A stretch of 35,189 nt of DNA from BRH-c54 sp032251145 (GCA_032251145.1 JAVVER010000020.1:1-35189), one strand, 5' to 3'. Numbered from the stretch's first letter, positions 17,801 through 25,511 are shown. Numbers and translations are program-made. Notes: generated from the letters alone by a model not told the origin.

Positions 17801-18031
17801 ATTTCCACCTATATCTTGTTGATAGATAGAGACATTATGTGATGCAACAGGTATGGGTATCTGAGAATTATTATCACAATTGTTATATACGGTAAGGATA
17901 ATTTTATATCTGTAATTTGCCCCTACTTGACCCATGTACTCATAGCCCAAACTTCCTCCTACTAAATGCGAAGCAAACAAATAACCACTACTAATAATGG
18001 CAATGAATAGTATTAAAACTCTTTTTATCAT
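11879..18031 (-). CDS. Giant repeat adhesin with T9SS type B sorting domain, 2050 aa
   Basis: Signal peptide at 1-20. Residues 21 to about 295 are a Bacteroidota N-terminal module (SHLVGGSLGYEYMG), followed by two or three cadherin/Ig-like regions (about 300-498; IDPDGDQL and FTDPNGDSLTL). Residues 499-1882 are 18 Ig-like repeats of mostly 76 aa. A PKD domain occupies 1883-1964 (YLWLFGDGS), and the type B T9SS/gliding C-terminal domain is 1965-2050 (PSVLTPNRDGHNDEF, IFNRWGMKVF, PDGTYFYIVDVKG). The likely role is a long surface stalk or adhesin, loosely like SprB in gliding bacteria, though the repeats differ from the SprB repeat. Its ATG overlaps the stop of the upstream 1074-aa gene by 4 bases (18028-18031), implying translational coupling. 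The ligand is unknown. Confidence 0.92.
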   Translation of the reverse strand: MIKRVLILFIAIISSGYLFASHLVGGSLGYEYMGQVGANYRYKIILTVYNNCDNNSQIPIPVASHNVSIYQQDIGGNPMGGGNKSLFQTVSVPIVDSNLVQPPVSSGCTVGQSVCIYKAVYETLVDLPLNFNGYHLYFENFARNAAITNLLNPGGTAMAFHAYIAPSLVNNSSPVFQDDPVPFLCVNDTVSILNTAIDPDGDQLIFSFVTPMRGAGQAPTPLPWTIPTVNYNGGYSTAQPFGAGGFSFINGATGLTQYMSPTTGNFVVAVEIREYRNGNLIGVSRRDLQLLVITCPPNPAPNLSNQGGSGVTQYTISECDNLSFPITFTDPNGDSLTLTGSGQIFDPNFMNPPATINSPVTGAATVTSNFSWTAPCGSAQALPYQFSVSATDDGCPPKTTNEVYQITVEPPTPPDTIIGPLTVCPNTTASYTTSPISGYTFNWVVTGGTVASGQGTDSITVNWGSSGTGTITLNSLNGCGCPSGVISINVNILPSPFANAGNDTTICLGDSMQLGGSPTGPGGSTFTWTPTTGLSSSIVANPIAFPTSTTTYIVSVDNGICPTTDTVTVFVGSALINAGNDTTMCVGDSVQLNATGGVSYSWSPTTGLSNPNIANPIAFPNTTTTYVVTVTDSLSCTGVDSVTVTVVSPPVITITNDTTICDGACVQLNATGGTTYSWSPTTGLSNPNVANPTACPAVNTTYVVTVSNAANCTATDSVTITINPLPTITASNDTTICDGACTQLNASGGTSYTWSPTTGLSNPNIANPTACPTVTTTYVVTGTDVNNCTNTDTVVVTVSPLPTANAGPDTSICGVGSVVIGGSPSGPAGSTFSWSPGATLNDSTLANPTASPIVNTTYVLTVTDTNGCENTDTVNVTINTPPLVDAGTDTSICAGSSVVIGGNPTTPSSASTYSWTPVGTLNNTTIANPTATPTVSPTTYYVTVTDSVGCTNMDSVTITLNPLPIITASNDTTICDGACASLNASGGTSYSWSPTTGLSNPNIANPTACPTVTTTYVVTGTDANSCTNTDTVIVTVSPLPSANAGNDTTICIGDSVQLNATGGTSYTWTPTGSLTNPNIANPIAFPNTTTTYIVTVTDGLGCVDTDTVIVTVASLPVITITNDTTICDGACVQLNATGGTSYSWSPTTGLSNPNIANPTACPTVNTTYVVTVSNGANCTATDSVTITINPLPTITASNDTTICDGACASLNATGGTSYVWSPSTWLSDSTIANPTACITSQTTYVVTGTDVNGCVNSDTVTISINPLPTITASPDVWVCVGDSAQIFANGGTSYTWSPTAGLSNPNISNPLAAPANTTTYIVTGTDANGCSNTDSVVVTANDTVPISLANDTTICARDSVQLGGNPTSVPGTSFSWSPAGSLNNPTSSNPIAFPTVTTTYYVTATNDTCSTTDSITVTVHPIANISAGNDLSMCFGDTVQLTASGGASYVWSPGNSLSDSTIFNPLAFPIATTSYIVNALDTNGCNNSDTVLVTVNPLPTVNAGNDVAICEGDTAQLQATGASSYLWTPSAGLSDTTIANPLAFPTVTTTYVVTGTDTNSCSNTDTVVVNVNALPTITAFSDTAVCSGVSVQLNATGGSAYTWTPAATLNNANIPNPIASPITTTTYQVTGVDTNGCSNIDSVTITINALPTINAGADVSICIGDTAQLQASGGNGYLWTPSVGLSDTTIANPLAFPTVTTTYIVMGTDTNACEGTDTVVVTVNPLPTISAGLTDTVYMCAGDSVQLNATGGTSYVWTPNTNITNNTIANPFVFPPVTTTFYVTGSDANSCSNSDSVVVSVFAIPNLTDTVLCIGDSIQLTAYGPPGATYTWTPPTDLSNPNIANPYTSTTVTITYTVTVQDTNGCVDTTQITVTAEDKPNAAFTVETTPACDGILAIFDNTSTGADSYLWLFGDGSQSNETHPTYIFTYGASFTTILNAYSANGCVDTAMFNISSLSFEEQFNLTPPSVLTPNRDGHNDEFKLDLPEAISACTNIEIFNRWGMKVFESKGQNIGWDGRTTAGEEVPDGTYFYIVDVKGIIKKGSITLMR
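14222..14905 (-). repeat. Second copy of a three-unit block (repeats 8-10)
   Basis: Units 8, 9 and 10 repeat the order seen in units 2, 3 and 4 at 15620-16303: a NAGND two-Cys unit, a TITND four-Cys unit and a TASND four-Cys unit. Units 3 and 9 are nearly the same protein and remain clearly alike as DNA. This suggests duplication of a block of three rather than single units. Confidence 0.65.
15620..16303 (-). repeat. First copy of a three-unit block (repeats 2-4)
   Basis: Units 2 (NAGND), 3 (TITND) and 4 (TASND) are matched in order by units 8-10 at 14222-14905. Unit 4 is also almost identical to unit 7, which directly precedes the second block, so more than one exchange must have occurred. 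Confidence 0.65.
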
Positions 18032-21000
18032 TGAACTATAATTTTTTTCGTTATTATTCCTTTGTCTGAAATAACATTCATAAAGTAAATTCCTTTGGGT
18101 TGGTAAACCACATTAAACTCATAAATAAAAACATTAGCTTGTGGCAGTATTTTATCGACCACTTGCCCCATAATATTCACCAGTACTAATTCTTTTATAT
18201 CCATATTAAAATTAGTTACCTCAACAGTTAGTTGCTCTGAAACTGGATTTGGATAAACATTTATAGCTGAATTCAATTCATTCTCGTCAATACCAACTGT
18301 TGTACATGTCCAATTTAATTGGAAGCCTGGTCTAGTAATCACAAAGTCTGTTTTTTGTCTGATAGTTATGCTGCCTCCACTTGATGTTATTGGAACAGGA
18401 AGTGTATTACCTGTCAATCCTGCCAACACAGGGCTAGCTATTGTTGGTCCATCATATACTACCAATGAATCAAAACCATATTCAAAATCAAACAAGCCAA
18501 AGTTTAGTGTAATTTGAGTTGCTCCAACTGGCTGTATGGTTACTGTCCCATCGGTATTATTTGAATAATCTAACGATGGCCCTCCATTATCATACAATGT
18601 TCCATTGCAATCGGTATAAGAAGCACTTCCAGTTATAGGCATATTATTAGAATTAGTAGTACTACAAAACCAATCCAATTCAAAACCAGGTCGTACAACG
18701 GTAAAATCTGTTTTTTGCCTGATGGTTATACTGCCTCCACTTGAGCTTATAATTCCCGGTAAGTTGGTTCCAGAAAAACCTCCCAAAATAGGGCTAGCAG
18801 TTGTTGGTCCATCATAAATAATTAAAGAATCAAAACCACTTTCAAAGTTAAAGGATACAAAACTTAGTGTAATTTGTGCTGCTCCAGCTGGTTGAATAGT
18901 TACTACCCCATCAGTATTATTTGAGTAAGACATACTTGGGCCTCCATTATCGTAAAGTGTACCGTTACAATCTGTAATAATGATAGTTCCTGTAGGAGGC
19001 ATAGTATTAAAACACGCTATAGTAATGTAGTTTACCATTGCTACCGAATCTTGCCCAAAAGCATTAGTAACCACTAAGCTAACCGTATAAGTGCCTGGGT
19101 TAGTATAATAATGTGATGGATTTTGTTGTGTAGAAGTATTTCCATCTCCAAAATACCAAGTCCAACCAGTTGGAATATTGGTTGATAAATCAGTAAACTG
19201 AATGGTATCTGAACAAGTTACCGTAGTTGAAGCTGTAAAGTTAGCCGTAGGAGGATTTGTATTAGGTTGAATAATTACACCATAATCTTCTGTCTGACCA
19301 AAATTAGAATTGCCACATGCATTTTGAACATTTCCAACTACATCAGAAGTTATTCTCATTCTTAAAGGTGTATTTAAAACTGCTCCACTAGGAATAGTAA
19401 TATTTCCTATTGGATTAAAAGCATTGTTTATAGTAAGGACTAATTCATTGGTATTATTAAATACACCATCATTGTTAAAATCTATCCAAGCTCTGGTATC
19501 TTGAGCATTACTTGATCCTGTTGTAATATTTATAATGTAAGAAGATCCTTCATTTACCGTTGTTTGTTGAGAACAAGAAAAATCCTTATATCCTTCTGAA
19601 CCATCTGCCGATGAATTAGAAATGGTATTAAAACTTACATCTAAAATTCCGTAGCCACAGCAATAAGAAAGCGTAGAAGGCGTACAGCTTGCAGCTAACA
19701 CTTGATTGGCTGTTGTAATATTAACTGTTTGAGTAATGGTATCACTTCCATTGGCGTTGGTAGCAATAAGTGTTACTGTATAAACACCATCTGCCGCATA
19801 AGTATGACATGGATTTTGTTGTGTAGAAGTGTTACTATCTCCAAAATCCCATGCCCATGATGTTGGCACATTTTGAGATTGATCGGTAAAACAAACTGTT
19901 CCACTACAACTTGGGTTGGGCGATGAGCTGAAAGCAGCTATTGGGGCATTCAAATTTTGTGTAATAATAACGGTATAATCTTCTGCCTGACCAAAATCTA
20001 AATCTCCACATGGTGTAGGAGCTGCACTAAAATCATAATCAGCAGAAATTCTCATTCTTAAAGGTGTGTTTAAAACTGTTCCAGATGGAATAGCAACACT
20101 TCCTGAAGTATTCATTTGAGAAGTAGCTGTAAAAACACGTTCTGTAGTGTTATTAAAAACGCCATCATTATTAAAATCTATCCAAGCTGCATAATTTTGA
20201 GTGGATTGAGCCGAACTTCCAATGGATAAGGTATAGGAAGATCCTTCAAAAACTGTAGTTTGATAACAAGTAAAATCGCTATACCCTGCTGCTCCATCTG
20301 TAGATGAGTTACTGATAGTATTAAAATCTACTTGAGTAATACCAAAACCACAACAATAAGTTAACGTATTAGGCGTACAAGATGCTGCCACTGGCGAACT
20401 TCCTGAAAGATTTACGGTGATTAAATTATTCATAGCTAAAGTGTCGCAACCAAAAGCATTACAAGTAATTAAGGTTACAGTATAAGTACCACTAGATGAA
20501 TAAGTATGAGTTGGGTTTTGTTGTGTAGAAGTATTTCCATCACCAAAATTCCACAACCAAGAGGTTGGATTTTGTGTAGATAAATCTGTAAAAGAAACTA
20601 CTCCCGAACAAGTATAGGTAGTATTTGCCGAAAAATTACTTGAAGGAGGAATATTGGCTGCTGTCCAATCCAAAACCATATTAGGTCTTTGGGTAGAAGT
20701 GCCAGTAGTTAAGGTAGATGAACAAACCGTTGCATTATCTGCTCTATACCAAATGGAGCTTGTAAACGAAGTAGTTGAATTATACATTACTGCATTGTTA
20801 GTCCAAGCAGTATTATTAAAACATGTTTCTACTAATAAATTAGAGGTTCCATCCCAATAAAAGGGCGTTCCAAAAGTATGGTTATTCAATCCTATAACAT
20901 CAGTATATGCTTGTGGTCCGTAAACGGTTGTTAAACCTGTTTCAAAAGCAGTAATAGTATTGGTAGGAGTTAATTTTAATGCAATAGTAAACCCTTGTAA

Positions 21001-21252
21001 TGATGTTCCTTGAGATTGAGCTACATCAAAAGCTAAACTATTGATATTTCCTGCTGTCATTCCTGCGGCAGTAAGCTCCGAAGCTAAAATTAAAAACTGA
21101 TGTCTTGCTCCCCAATACCAATTACCATAAGCAGCCGGGTAAGTTGTTGTAGTGTTAGTAGTTGTTCCCGTCCCTATTGTAATAGGAGTGGCTTGTATAG
21201 TAGAACTAAACACTAATACTGCTAAAATTAAAAAACTATAAAATTTTTTCAT
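18028..21252 (-). CDS. T9SS type A sorting domain protein with PKD, GEVED and CUB-like domains, 1074 aa
   Basis: The ATG at 21252 (MKKFYSFLILAVL) is chosen over an in-frame ATG at 21276 because it starts a clean signal peptide (about 1-21). Domains in order: an N-terminal beta module (about 23-200); PKD1 (204-282, WLWNFGDGN); GEVED1 (290-432, AWIDFNNDGVF, FGQAEDYTV); PKD2 (437-516); GEVED2 (520-663); PKD3 (668-747); two CUB-like domains (about 755-864 and 873-985, CNGTLYDNGGPS, FDSL, YDGPT, SGGSITIRQKTDF); and a type A T9SS C-terminal domain (about 995-1074, INVYPNPVSEQLTVEV, PKGIYFMNV). It should be secreted and anchored on the surface. No protease or glycosidase active site was seen, so it is probably an adhesin or scaffold. 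Its stop overlaps the start of the 2050-aa adhesin by 4 bases. No -7 box was found in the 194 bases upstream on this strand. Confidence 0.9.
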   Translation of the reverse strand: MKKFYSFLILAVLVFSSTIQATPITIGTGTTTNTTTTYPAAYGNWYWGARHQFLILASELTAAGMTAGNINSLAFDVAQSQGTSLQGFTIALKLTPTNTITAFETGLTTVYGPQAYTDVIGLNNHTFGTPFYWDGTSNLLVETCFNNTAWTNNAVMYNSTTSFTSSIWYRADNATVCSSTLTTGTSTQRPNMVLDWTAANIPPSSNFSANTTYTCSGVVSFTDLSTQNPTSWLWNFGDGNTSTQQNPTHTYSSSGTYTVTLITCNAFGCDTLAMNNLITVNLSGSSPVAASCTPNTLTYCCGFGITQVDFNTISNSSTDGAAGYSDFTCYQTTVFEGSSYTLSIGSSAQSTQNYAAWIDFNNDGVFNNTTERVFTATSQMNTSGSVAIPSGTVLNTPLRMRISADYDFSAAPTPCGDLDFGQAEDYTVIITQNLNAPIAAFSSSPNPSCSGTVCFTDQSQNVPTSWAWDFGDSNTSTQQNPCHTYAADGVYTVTLIATNANGSDTITQTVNITTANQVLAASCTPSTLSYCCGYGILDVSFNTISNSSADGSEGYKDFSCSQQTTVNEGSSYIINITTGSSNAQDTRAWIDFNNDGVFNNTNELVLTINNAFNPIGNITIPSGAVLNTPLRMRITSDVVGNVQNACGNSNFGQTEDYGVIIQPNTNPPTANFTASTTVTCSDTIQFTDLSTNIPTGWTWYFGDGNTSTQQNPSHYYTNPGTYTVSLVVTNAFGQDSVAMVNYITIACFNTMPPTGTIIITDCNGTLYDNGGPSMSYSNNTDGVVTIQPAGAAQITLSFVSFNFESGFDSLIIYDGPTTASPILGGFSGTNLPGIISSSGGSITIRQKTDFTVVRPGFELDWFCSTTNSNNMPITGSASYTDCNGTLYDNGGPSLDYSNNTDGTVTIQPVGATQITLNFGLFDFEYGFDSLVVYDGPTIASPVLAGLTGNTLPVPITSSGGSITIRQKTDFVITRPGFQLNWTCTTVGIDENELNSAINVYPNPVSEQLTVEVTNFNMDIKELVLVNIMGQVVDKILPQANVFIYEFNVVYQPKGIYFMNVISDKGIITKKIIVQ

Positions 21253-21333
21253 ATAAAAAGAATTAATACGTAACACTTAGACTCATTTTTTACCTTTAAA
21301 GTTGCGTTTTAAAGTAAATTTAATGTTGTATTT

Positions 21334-21362
21334 TTGTTAGCTTATAATGCAAATTACTTTTG
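21334..21362 (+). promoter_or_regulatory. Candidate Bacteroidota promoter for the gamma-carbonic anhydrase gene
   Basis: TTG at 21334-21336, then 18 bases, then TACTTTTG at 21355-21362, matches the Bacteroidota TTG/TAnnTTTG pattern. A second weaker candidate lies just upstream (TTG at 21302-21304, TATTTTTG at 21329-21336, 24-base spacer). The first would give a leader of about 75-80 bases. Confidence 0.45.
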
Positions 21363-21407
21363 CAATGTAGGTTTTTTTTAATTATAAAACAATGATTTGT
21401 ATTAACT

Positions 21408-21426
21408 AACCTACAAATGGTAGGTT
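21408..21426 (+). promoter_or_regulatory. Perfect 7-bp inverted repeat in the 5' leader
   Basis: AACCTAC, loop AAATG, GTAGGTT. A further GTAGGTT half-site is at 21367-21373, next to the expected transcription start. It could be a protein operator or an RNA hairpin 20 bases before the ATG at 21447. Confidence 0.4.
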
Positions 21427-21446
21427 TTAATATATAAACGGTAAAT

Positions 21447-21959
21447 ATGGCTTTAATAAAAAAACTAAACGACAAAACTCCTGAGTTTGGAGAGGATTGT
21501 TTTTTCGCAGAGAACGCAACTATTATTGGTGATGTAGTAATGGGAAATGAATGTAGTGTTTGGTACAATGCAGTAATTAGAGGCGATGTGCATTATATTA
21601 AAATGGGGAACAGAGTAAATGTGCAAGATGGAGCTGTAATCCATTGTACGTATAAAAAACATCCTACCAATATTGGTAATAATGTTTCTATCGGACATAA
21701 TGCCTTAGTACATGGCTGTACCGTAAAAGACAATGTATTGATAGGCATGGGAGCTATTGTTATGGATGGCGTGGTGGTAGAAAGTAACACCATTATTGCT
21801 GCCGGAGCTGTTGTTACTCAAGGAACACATGTGGAAGCTAACTGCATTTATGCTGGAGTTCCTGCCAAAAAAGTGAAAGAAATGAATGCAGCACTTTCCG
21901 AAGGAGAAATTAAAAGAATTGCCGAAAGCTATGTGATGTATGCTGGGTGGTATAAGTAG
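21447..21959 (+). CDS. Gamma-class carbonic anhydrase family protein (left-handed beta-helix), 170 aa
   Basis: A trimeric hexapeptide-repeat protein of the gamma carbonic anhydrase/YrdA-PaaY family. The length of 170 aa is typical. The three zinc histidines of the family are visible: H66 (AVIHC), H84 (SIGHN) and H89 (LVHGC). Family landmarks WYNAVIRGD (40-48) and AGVPAKKVKEM near the end are present. The protein has no signal peptide and should be cytosolic. It may hydrate CO2, but many members of this family show little activity, so the reaction is not certain. It is transcribed divergently from the T9SS operon, with a candidate promoter at 21334-21362. Confidence 0.9.
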   Translation: MALIKKLNDKTPEFGEDCFFAENATIIGDVVMGNECSVWYNAVIRGDVHYIKMGNRVNVQDGAVIHCTYKKHPTNIGNNVSIGHNALVHGCTVKDNVLIGMGAIVMDGVVVESNTIIAAGAVVTQGTHVEANCIYAGVPAKKVKEMNAALSEGEIKRIAESYVMYAGWYK

Positions 21960-22058
21960 AGTTGAAAAGTTAATCGTTATTTGTTAACCGTGAACTGACA
22001 ACTACTATGTACAATCAACGAATAACTATTAACCATTAACAAATAACATTTATTTTTC

Positions 22059-22066
22059 TATCTTTG
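22059..22066 (+). promoter_or_regulatory. Candidate -7 box giving a (near-)leaderless mRNA
   Basis: TATCTTTG fits TAnnTTTG and ends only 7 bases before the ATG at 22074, so the transcript would start at or just before the start codon. No good TTG (-33) element is visible upstream, which lowers the confidence. Confidence 0.45.
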
Positions 22067-22073
22067 CCCTTAA

Positions 22074-24107
22074 ATGAAATTTGTTTATCCGGAATTTCTT
22101 TATGCCCTTTTTGCAATAGCCATACCTATTGTCATTCACCTATTTAATTTTCGAAAGTTTAAAAAAATTTACTTCTCCAACGTTCAGTTTTTAAAAGAAG
22201 TAACCCAAGAAACCCAATCTAAATCTAAATTAAAACACTTACTAATTCTTATCAGCAGAATTTTAGCAATAAGTTTTTTGGTGTTTGCTTTTGCTCAACC
22301 ATACATCCCTACCAGCAGTGGAATGACTTCTCCTAAAAATAAAGTGGTTGGCATTTATGTAGATAATTCTTTCAGCATGGAAAGCACAGGGAACTTAGGT
22401 GCTTTGCTTGATGAGGCTAAACTTAATGCTTCCGAAGTGGTAAATAATTACAATGCTTCCGATAAGTTTTTGGTTTATACCAACGCTTTTGCCTCGGGCG
22501 AATATCGTTTGCTTTCGCAAGAGCAAGCCATAGAAAAAATTGAGCAAATAGAAATTGTTCCGCAGACTAAAAACCTTTCTGCCATTTACTCTAGAGCTAC
22601 AGAAGGCATTAATAATGCAGATATCGCCAATAAATATTTCTACCTGTTTTCCGATTTCCAAAAAACCATTAGCGACTTTAACGACTTGGAACAAGACAGC
22701 ACTATTAATTGGTTGTTAATTCCCATTACCGGCAATCAAACAGATAATTTATACATTGATAGTTGTTGGTTTGAATCGCCTACTCACTTGTTTAATCAAC
22801 AAGAAGAATTAAAAGCCATTGTGGTAAATAAAGGCGAAAAAGATGTGGAAAACATTCCTGTAAAATTATTTATCAACGAACAATTAATTACGCCTACCAG
22901 TGTTTCTGTTAAAGCTAACGATAAAACTACCATTGCTTTTAATTATCAAAACAAACAGCAAGGCATACAACAAGGAAAAATAGAATTGAGAGACCATCCT
23001 GTGATTACCGATGATGCTTTTCATTTTTCCTATCAAATTGCTAATCAGATAAATGTTTTAGAAATTCACGACAAACAAGCTACTGAAAGCAAGGCTATTC
23101 CTGCTCTTTATCAAACCGATAGCTTGTTTAATTTTATGTCGGGAGCCATTGGTCAGTTAGATTATTCGCTGATAAAAACCGCTAATTTAATTGTGCTGAA
23201 TGAGCTTAAAGAACTGAATAGCGGATTGGTTCAAACGCTAAAATCTTTTGTAGAAAATGGTGGAAGTTTATTGGTTTTTCCTGCCGAAGAAATGAATTTA
23301 GAAAGCTATCAACTGCTAACAAATGCTTTTCAGATAAATCCTTATTTAACCAATGATACCTCTTCATTAAAAGTAAGAGACATTAACTACGAACATCCTA
23401 TTTTTAATAATGTTTTTGAAAAGAAAGAGGCTGAAAAACTAAACCTTCCGTTGGTTAAAAATCATTATGCGTTGGCAGATTTTAATACCATTTTCAGAAG
23501 CGATGTGTTAACGCTTAACAACGGCACGCCATTTCTTAGCGATTTTAAAATCAATAAAGGACATGTTTATCTTTGTGCTTCGAGCCTTAACAAAACCGCT
23601 ACCAACTTTGCCAATCATGCACTTTTTGTTCCGGTATTGTACAACATTGCTTTTTTAAGTCAGCCAACCTATCCAAATTATTTTATTATTGGAGAAAACA
23701 ATGTAATCAATATCAACACCAGTATTAAAGACAATGTTTTTCATCTGAAAAATGACAACATGGAAATTATTCCAAAAATAAAAAGCGAACAAAATACTAC
23801 CTCCATTTTCTTTGGAAATGAAATTACCACCGCAGGCAATTATTTGCTTACCAACGAAACCGTAGAAATGGGCATTGCTTTTAATTACGATAGAAAAGAA
23901 TCTGATTTGGCTTGTTTAACCGAAAGTGAGCTAGCCACCCAGCTAACACAGTACGGAATAAATGCCAACATTGTTAACGCCAACGAAGTTTCATTTAAGT
24001 CGGCACTAAACGAAATTGAATCAGGGAAAAAATATTGGAAAATTTGCGTTATTTTAGCACTTATTTTCTTAGCAGTAGAAATTGCTTTGATAAGGTTGAT
24101 GAAATAA
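22074..24107 (+). CDS. BatA-domain / von Willebrand factor A membrane protein, 677 aa
   Basis: The N-terminus matches the BatA two-helix domain of Bacteroidota: one helix at about 5-25 (FLYALFAIAIPIVIHLFNFR) and a second at about 55-77. After the second helix comes a von Willebrand factor A-like region with an intact MIDAS start, DxSxS at D97-S99-S101 (DNSFSM). The middle (about 220-640) is a beta-rich periplasmic part resembling a glutamine-amidotransferase-like/CARDB layout. A final helix is at about 650-672, ending IRLMK. It is therefore an inner-membrane protein with a large periplasmic domain. Bat proteins are tied to stress tolerance in this phylum, but the precise role is unknown. The dihydroorotase homologue follows 103 bases downstream on the same strand. 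Confidence 0.82.
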   Translation: MKFVYPEFLYALFAIAIPIVIHLFNFRKFKKIYFSNVQFLKEVTQETQSKSKLKHLLILISRILAISFLVFAFAQPYIPTSSGMTSPKNKVVGIYVDNSFSMESTGNLGALLDEAKLNASEVVNNYNASDKFLVYTNAFASGEYRLLSQEQAIEKIEQIEIVPQTKNLSAIYSRATEGINNADIANKYFYLFSDFQKTISDFNDLEQDSTINWLLIPITGNQTDNLYIDSCWFESPTHLFNQQEELKAIVVNKGEKDVENIPVKLFINEQLITPTSVSVKANDKTTIAFNYQNKQQGIQQGKIELRDHPVITDDAFHFSYQIANQINVLEIHDKQATESKAIPALYQTDSLFNFMSGAIGQLDYSLIKTANLIVLNELKELNSGLVQTLKSFVENGGSLLVFPAEEMNLESYQLLTNAFQINPYLTNDTSSLKVRDINYEHPIFNNVFEKKEAEKLNLPLVKNHYALADFNTIFRSDVLTLNNGTPFLSDFKINKGHVYLCASSLNKTATNFANHALFVPVLYNIAFLSQPTYPNYFIIGENNVININTSIKDNVFHLKNDNMEIIPKIKSEQNTTSIFFGNEITTAGNYLLTNETVEMGIAFNYDRKESDLACLTESELATQLTQYGINANIVNANEVSFKSALNEIESGKKYWKICVILALIFLAVEIALIRLMK

Positions 24108-24165
24108 ATTGGAGATTAGAAATTAGAAATTAAAGATTTTACTGATTCATATAAAAATAATTTTA

Positions 24166-24184
24166 GCGTCTTTGCGTCTTTGCG
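24166..24184 (+). repeat. Short 8-bp tandem repeat before the dihydroorotase homologue
   Basis: GCGTCTTT occurs twice and then GCG (GCGTCTTTGCGTCTTTGCG). It stands out from the AT-rich spacer, which also contains a small run of TTAGAAA repeats near 24115-24130. Similar CTTTGCG runs are, from memory, common in spacers of related genomes. Confidence 0.5.
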
Positions 24185-24210
24185 AGAGATAACTAGTAAC
24201 AACTAACAAC

Positions 24211-25479
24211 ATGGACATCTTAATCAAATCGGCAGTAATCGTTGACAATAACTCGAGTTTGAACGAGCAAAAAATGGATATTCTTATTGAAAAAGGAATT
24301 ATCGTTAAAATAGCTAAATCCATTAAAAATTCAGGGAACTACAAAGAAATTTCCTATCCTGATTTGCACGTTTCTATTGGTTGGTTTGATTTCAGAGCTA
24401 ACTTTTGCGACCCAGGAAATGAACACAAAGAAGATTTTACCAGTGGATTGAAAGCTGCTGCTTTAGGTGGTTTTACAGGTGTTGTTGCCATGCCCGATAC
24501 TTATCCTACTATCGATAGCAAATCCGGAATTGAATATGTAATTAACAAAACCGCCAATGCCATTGTAAATGTTTATCCTGCCGGATGTTTGTCTGAAAAA
24601 GCCGAAGGCAAAGAAATTGCCGAAATGTACGACATGCACAATGCCGGTGCAGTAGTTTTTACCGACAATAAAAAAAGCATAGAAAATCCAAGTTTGCTTA
24701 CCCGAGCCATGCTCTACACCAAATCATTCAATGGGTTGATAATGGAATTTCCTAACGAAAAGAATATATTTAACAACGGACAGATAAACGAAGGTGTGGT
24801 AAGCACCAAACTCGGAATGAAAGGTATTCCGTCTTTAGCCGAAGAACTGCAAGTAGCAAGAGCCATTTACTTAGCCGAATATTGCGATGCAGCCATTCAC
24901 TTAACCAATATTTCTGCAAAAAAATCAGTAGAACTCATTAAACAAGCTAAAGCTAAAGGACTAAAAGTTACTGCTGATGTAAATTCTTACCACTTACTGT
25001 TAGACGAAACAGCATTGGAAACTTTTGACAGCAACCACAAAGTATTGCCTCCACTAAGAACCAAAGACGACCAAAAAGCCTTGATTAAAGGACTGAAAGA
25101 AGGAACGATAGACATTATTTGCTCCGACCACACCCCCGAAAACATTGAAAACAAAAAATGTGAGTTCGACCATGCGGCTTTTGGCATTATTAACTTACAG
25201 ACCTCTTTTGCTGTTGCTCATACCGCCATTAAAAACAAATTGCCCTTAGCAGATTTTATTGAAAAAATAACCGTTGCACCACGCCAATTGCTGCACCTAA
25301 GCATTCCTGAAATAAAAGAAAAAACAGCAGCCAACCTTACCTTATTTAGCCCTAATAGCGAAACTAAACTTGCCACTAACGATATTGTTTCTAAATCTAA
25401 AAACTCACCATTTATCGGCAAAAAATTAAACGGTAAAGTGTATGGGGTGATTAATAAGAATAAAGTGTTGGTGGGGTAG
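24211..25479 (+). CDS. Dihydroorotase-family protein lacking metal ligands (probable pseudoenzyme), 422 aa
   Basis: The amidohydrolase fold is clear from beginning to end (AALGGFTGVVAMPDTYP, KLGMKGIPSLAEELQVAR, SDHTPE, FGIINLQTSFAV, LPLADFIEKITVAPRQLL). The length of 422 aa is that of a class I dihydroorotase (PyrC), which closes carbamoyl-aspartate to dihydroorotate. However, the DxHxH zinc motif reads D60-F-R62-A-N64, the His expected after 'vmv' is F180, and the HxS His is N233; D306 of SDH remains. Together these losses make normal metal catalysis unlikely. Known catalytically dead paralogues can support aspartate transcarbamoylase; a similar role here is inference. The protein is cytosolic. 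I recall Bacteroidota relatives with the same GWFD change, so this may be a family trait rather than decay. Confidence 0.8.
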   Translation: MDILIKSAVIVDNNSSLNEQKMDILIEKGIIVKIAKSIKNSGNYKEISYPDLHVSIGWFDFRANFCDPGNEHKEDFTSGLKAAALGGFTGVVAMPDTYPTIDSKSGIEYVINKTANAIVNVYPAGCLSEKAEGKEIAEMYDMHNAGAVVFTDNKKSIENPSLLTRAMLYTKSFNGLIMEFPNEKNIFNNGQINEGVVSTKLGMKGIPSLAEELQVARAIYLAEYCDAAIHLTNISAKKSVELIKQAKAKGLKVTADVNSYHLLLDETALETFDSNHKVLPPLRTKDDQKALIKGLKEGTIDIICSDHTPENIENKKCEFDHAAFGIINLQTSFAVAHTAIKNKLPLADFIEKITVAPRQLLHLSIPEIKEKTAANLTLFSPNSETKLATNDIVSKSKNSPFIGKKLNGKVYGVINKNKVLVG

Positions 25480-25511
25480 TAATAAATGAGTTTTAAAATT
25501 TTTATAAACAG

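Noticed and set aside
21320..21568. Minus-strand frame of 82 codons before the gamma-carbonic anhydrase gene
   Set aside because: Overlaps the start of a strongly recognised gene on the other strand and shows no conserved features.
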